8,300 nucleotides of DNA from Alistipes sp. (GTDB taxonomy: Bacteria > Bacteroidota > Bacteroidia > Bacteroidales > Rikenellaceae): the NCBI GenBank assembly GCA_017934845.1, contig JAGBIR010000155.1:1-8300 (forward strand). Direction: 5' to 3'. The notes beneath the pieces were generated by a model, which was not told the DNA's origin, ran no database searches, and was given only the letters and a program-made list of their open reading frames with translations. The number at the start of each line of letters is the position of its first letter. The stretch's first letter is position 1. Positions 5,927 through 8,300 of the stretch are shown piece after piece. Both the position numbers and the translations under genes were made by a program.

Positions 5927-6084
5927 TGTAATGCGCGGCAGATCAGGTATTTGCAAATTGGCGATGTAAGGATAAAAACGCCCGAATTTTATGTTTTTTG
6001 ACATCTTGTGCCTAATTTTGCAATACCGAAAGAGTGAAACCTCATGCCGGCTTCGCCCCTTAACTAATAAAAAGATATTGACCT
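5927..6084 (+). promoter_or_regulatory. Intergenic promoter region of the lipoprotein gene
   Basis: The gap between the two plus-strand genes is 264 nt. After the terminator it holds TAATTTTG (6013-6020), a match to the Bacteroidota -7 box TAnnTTTG, with only a poor -33 candidate (TATG near 5990-5993). Transcription would start near 6027, leaving a leader of about 58 nt. The leader contains CCTCATGCC (6040-6048), the reverse complement of GGCATGAGG at 5851-5859, and the 12-bp motif cccttaactaat (6057-6068), also present at 4455-4466 over the regulator start. No small ORF or RNA gene is recognised here. Confidence 0.55.
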
Positions 6085-8091
6085 ATGAAGAAGTTTATAA
6101 ACCTTTTGATGCTGACGCTTGTTGTGAGTTCGTGCAACGATTCGCATCGAATAATCGACAACCCCTATGTAGAGAGTGCTAACAGCAATATCTACGATGT
6201 TACGCGTGTCGAGCTTAGCGATACGGCAACTGTCGTGCATCTCGAGACGCACTACCTGCCCGGCTGGTGGATTATGCCGCTGCGCGCTATGTGCCTGAGG
6301 GTCGATGGCGAGAAATATACCGCCACGAAGATAGAGGGTGCCAATTTCGATGAACGCTTCTGGATGCACCCCGATGGCCACGCCCCGATGATTGCCACCT
6401 TCCCGCCCATTCCGAAGGATGCAAAGCAGATGGACTTTTTTAATGGATATTACGAGGTCAGCACCGACCGCCTTTTCGGTATCGACTTAACGGGCAAAAA
6501 GCGTGCGCGAAAGTATCACAGGGATCTGCCGCTTAAGTATCGTAAGCCCATAGCCAAAGGCGATGTTAAGCTGCCCGAGCTATCGTATGAAATTGGCGAG
6601 AGTGAGATTCGCTTGCACTTGTTGGGCTATCGTGACAGCCTGATGGATAGCCGTGTGGAAATAGGCGTTCGCGATATTTTTGACAAAAGATTCTATTATT
6701 CAAATGTCGATGCCGAGGGTAACCTCTCGTTCCGTATGCCGCTCTACGGTACATCACTTGTCGAGATTGGCTATATGGATGCTTTTCGGCATGAAAATTA
6801 TTTTCCTTCGGCGACCGACGCAAGAATCTATTCAGTATATGTCGAGCCGGGTGAGGTAACCGATGTATATATCGACCTTACGAAGCGTGGCGAGTGGTTG
6901 CGCAATCGCCGTAACGGGTTGCATACCTACGATATGGGACTCTATACGTCGGGACGCTATGCCGAGGTGAATCGACAGATAAACAGCTTGCCCTATCAGG
7001 TGCGGATGGATCCGCGACTGATATTGCATAACTTTGTTGATTATCGTATGAGTACCGAAGATTATATCTCGCACGTCAAGGCTCGTTACCACGAGTGCCG
7101 CGACAGCATAGCCAATGCCCGCGATCTTACGCCTATGCAGAAACGTTACAGCGTATCTCGGCTCAATGATGAGTATGCAATGTATGCTATGGATCCTGTG
7201 GTTTTTCTTTTTAATAATTTCCGATTGGGCGGCGGCCGCAACTATCATGGAATACATCTGCCCGATAGCGTAAAATTGGCCGAGTTTAATCTTGGGCATA
7301 CTGCCGATATGGTGCGCGAAATGAATCTCAAAGCCGACGATTTATCTATTTTTGAGCAGATGTCTCGTACGAATATATCCACAGCGTGCTGTCATGAGGA
7401 GTTTGGATATGCCTTTGACTTTTTTGCTGAGGTGCGTTTGAATATTTTCGATGTCTATCAAAAGATAATCAATTGGAGACAGCTCGAGCCGGCCGATATT
7501 GAGAAGATTAATGGCGTGAAGAATAAAGCTCTCGTGGATATGCTGCGGGCGATGATTGCCGAAAAACAGCAGCGTGCAGTGACGGTTGCTGAAAATGTGT
7601 TCTTCGAGCCTACGCCCGAGGGCAGTGCAAAGGAGATGTTCGATGCTATTATGGCACCACATAAGGGCAAGGTCGTGGTGATGCGTCAAAGACATCTTAT
7701 TCGTAACGAGCGCGAGGAGTTGAACGATGTGCGCAAGTTCTCGCAGCTGCGTCGTGAAACCAGCGAGCAGGGCGTTGTGTGGATTGATCTCTGCTGGTCG
7801 CGTACGACTGATTTTGGCTATACACCCTCATTAGCCGCTTTGAAGAGTGCATTGCTGGAGTCTTCAGAGAGCCTGCACTATATGCTTCCCGCGGAAAAAG
7901 AGCGCGAGATGAGGAACGCGATAGCCGAGGGCTACGATGGGTCGTATCCGCACTACTACATAATCGATCGTCAGGGAAACGTCGAGCCTTATTCGAGTTA
8001 TCCGTATGGTAATGTGCAGACCGGGTCGGTCACTGATGGTATTCGTGTAACCGATAAATTGAGAAGAAAAATCCAAGAGAAATTAAAATAA
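6085..8091 (+). CDS. Predicted lipoprotein with degenerate thioredoxin-like C-terminal domain
   Basis: 668 residues. The N-terminus MKKFINLLMLTLVVSSC is a lipoprotein signal with lipidated Cys17 expected, so the protein should be anchored in the cell envelope facing the periplasm or surface. I do not recognise residues 18-520; parts around 155-270 look like beta-rich domain(s) and 280-515 look mainly helical. The last 145 residues have the outline of a TlpA/thioredoxin-like fold: HKGKVVVM (526-533) matches the GKVVLV first strand, VVWIDLCWSR (564-573) a central strand, and YDGSYPHYYIIDRQGNV (617-633) the cis-Pro (P622) loop and following strand. The CxxC motif expected soon after GKVV is missing (MRQRHLIRNE there), so disulfide exchange is unlikely. 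Large lipoproteins with TlpA-like ends are common in Bacteroidota. It follows the TPR regulator but has a separate promoter and terminator. Function unknown; binding or stress-related envelope roles are guesses. Confidence 0.85.
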   Translation: MKKFINLLMLTLVVSSCNDSHRIIDNPYVESANSNIYDVTRVELSDTATVVHLETHYLPGWWIMPLRAMCLRVDGEKYTATKIEGANFDERFWMHPDGHAPMIATFPPIPKDAKQMDFFNGYYEVSTDRLFGIDLTGKKRARKYHRDLPLKYRKPIAKGDVKLPELSYEIGESEIRLHLLGYRDSLMDSRVEIGVRDIFDKRFYYSNVDAEGNLSFRMPLYGTSLVEIGYMDAFRHENYFPSATDARIYSVYVEPGEVTDVYIDLTKRGEWLRNRRNGLHTYDMGLYTSGRYAEVNRQINSLPYQVRMDPRLILHNFVDYRMSTEDYISHVKARYHECRDSIANARDLTPMQKRYSVSRLNDEYAMYAMDPVVFLFNNFRLGGGRNYHGIHLPDSVKLAEFNLGHTADMVREMNLKADDLSIFEQMSRTNISTACCHEEFGYAFDFFAEVRLNIFDVYQKIINWRQLEPADIEKINGVKNKALVDMLRAMIAEKQQRAVTVAENVFFEPTPEGSAKEMFDAIMAPHKGKVVVMRQRHLIRNEREELNDVRKFSQLRRETSEQGVVWIDLCWSRTTDFGYTPSLAALKSALLESSESLHYMLPAEKEREMRNAIAEGYDGSYPHYYIIDRQGNVEPYSSYPYGNVQTGSVTDGIRVTDKLRRKIQEKLK

Positions 8092-8119
8092 ATCATAGTA
8101 GAGTGAATCTCTTGGATCC

Positions 8120-8154
8120 CGCGCCACGCCCCCTCAACCGTGGCGCGATTTTTA
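8120..8154 (+). terminator. Rho-independent terminator after the lipoprotein gene
   Basis: A perfect 9-bp GC-rich stem, CGCGCCACG (8120-8128) with CGTGGCGCG (8139-8147), encloses a 10-nt loop and is followed by ATTTTTAT. It lies about 28 nt after the stop codon at 8091. Confidence 0.93.
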
Positions 8155-8191
8155 TCGCCTGCAAGGTTTTTACATACAACCTCAAATTTCG

Positions 8192-8200
8192 CCCCCCCCC
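8192..8200. repeat. C9 homopolymer tract
   Basis: Nine consecutive C residues lie between two facing terminators. No reading frame or promoter is obviously linked to it, so phase variation is not supported; length errors in sequencing or replication are likely here. Confidence 0.8.
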
Positions 8201-8230
8201 TCGCCGAAAAGTGGCTATGGAAATGGCTAC

Positions 8231-8264
8231 AAAAACAAAAAAACCGCTGAATATCAGCGGTTTT
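8231..8264 (-). terminator. Rho-independent terminator of the tRNA transcript
   Basis: Plus-strand 8240-8250 (aaaaccgctga) pairs with 8254-8264 (tcagcggtttt) around a 3-nt loop. Read on the minus strand, the stem is followed by a T-rich run (complement of the A-rich 8231-8243). It begins 2 nt after the predicted tRNA 3' end. Confidence 0.9.
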
Positions 8265-8266
8265 AG

Positions 8267-8300
8267 TAGTGGATAGGGGATTCGAACCCCTATGTCATGC
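8267..8300 (-). tRNA. tRNA gene, 3' part only (T-arm and acceptor strand)
   Basis: Minus-strand bases form a perfect T-arm: stem AGGGG (8291-8287), loop TTCGAAT (8286-8280), stem CCCCT (8279-8275). The acceptor 3' strand ATCCACT (8274-8268) and discriminator A (8267) follow. The next three bases are CTA, so CCA does not appear to be encoded and would be added enzymatically. The anticodon lies beyond the window edge, so the amino acid cannot be assigned; the 5' end should start with AGTGGAT or a near match. A terminator follows directly. Confidence 0.9.

Noticed and set aside
8192..8200. C9 tract as a phase-variation switch
   Set aside because: It lies between two facing terminators, not in a coding sequence or between promoter elements.
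8264..8300. Integration (attachment) site at the tRNA 3' end
   Set aside because: No integrase gene or second copy of the tRNA 3' sequence was seen in the window.

Overview
The window looks like a chromosomal segment of a member of the Bacteroidales (Bacteroidota). The reasons are the TAnnTTTG-type -7 promoter boxes upstream of several genes, the lack of strong Shine-Dalgarno sequences, short lipoprotein signals ending in SC, and a TPR / membrane segment / LuxR-like helix-turn-helix regulator of a type typical of this phylum. A gut genus such as Alistipes is possible, but the sequence alone does not settle this.

Left part, minus strand (read from 4371 down to 1): a SlyD-type FKBP peptidyl-prolyl isomerase with an unusual Cys/Gly-rich tail; a structured hairpin followed by T5 that looks like a terminator or attenuator; then a tight cluster of three signalling genes. 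These are a Hanks-type protein kinase with a C-terminal WG-like repeat (2604-3749), a von Willebrand factor A (vWA) protein with an intact MIDAS metal site (1709-2563), and a kinase-like protein that has lost its catalytic aspartate and DFG motif and ends in WG repeats (730-1707). The last two genes are 1 nt apart. Thioredoxin reductase (trxB), cut by the left edge, follows 34 nt further on. The kinase + vWA + pseudokinase set resembles the kinase/vWA/PP2C phosphatase triads linked to TerY-type systems, but no phosphatase is visible here. This module is the most interesting part of the window.

Right part, plus strand: a membrane-anchored TPR regulator with a cytoplasmic helix-turn-helix (4465-5820) closed by a terminator; a 264-nt intergenic stretch with inverted repeats and a promoter; then a 668-residue predicted lipoprotein with a thioredoxin-like C-terminal domain that lacks the CxxC site (6085-8091), closed by another terminator. 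The two plus-strand genes share a 12-bp leader motif just upstream of their starts, so the regulator may control itself and its neighbour.

The right end holds a C9 tract, a terminator on the minus strand and the 3' end of a tRNA gene that runs off the window.
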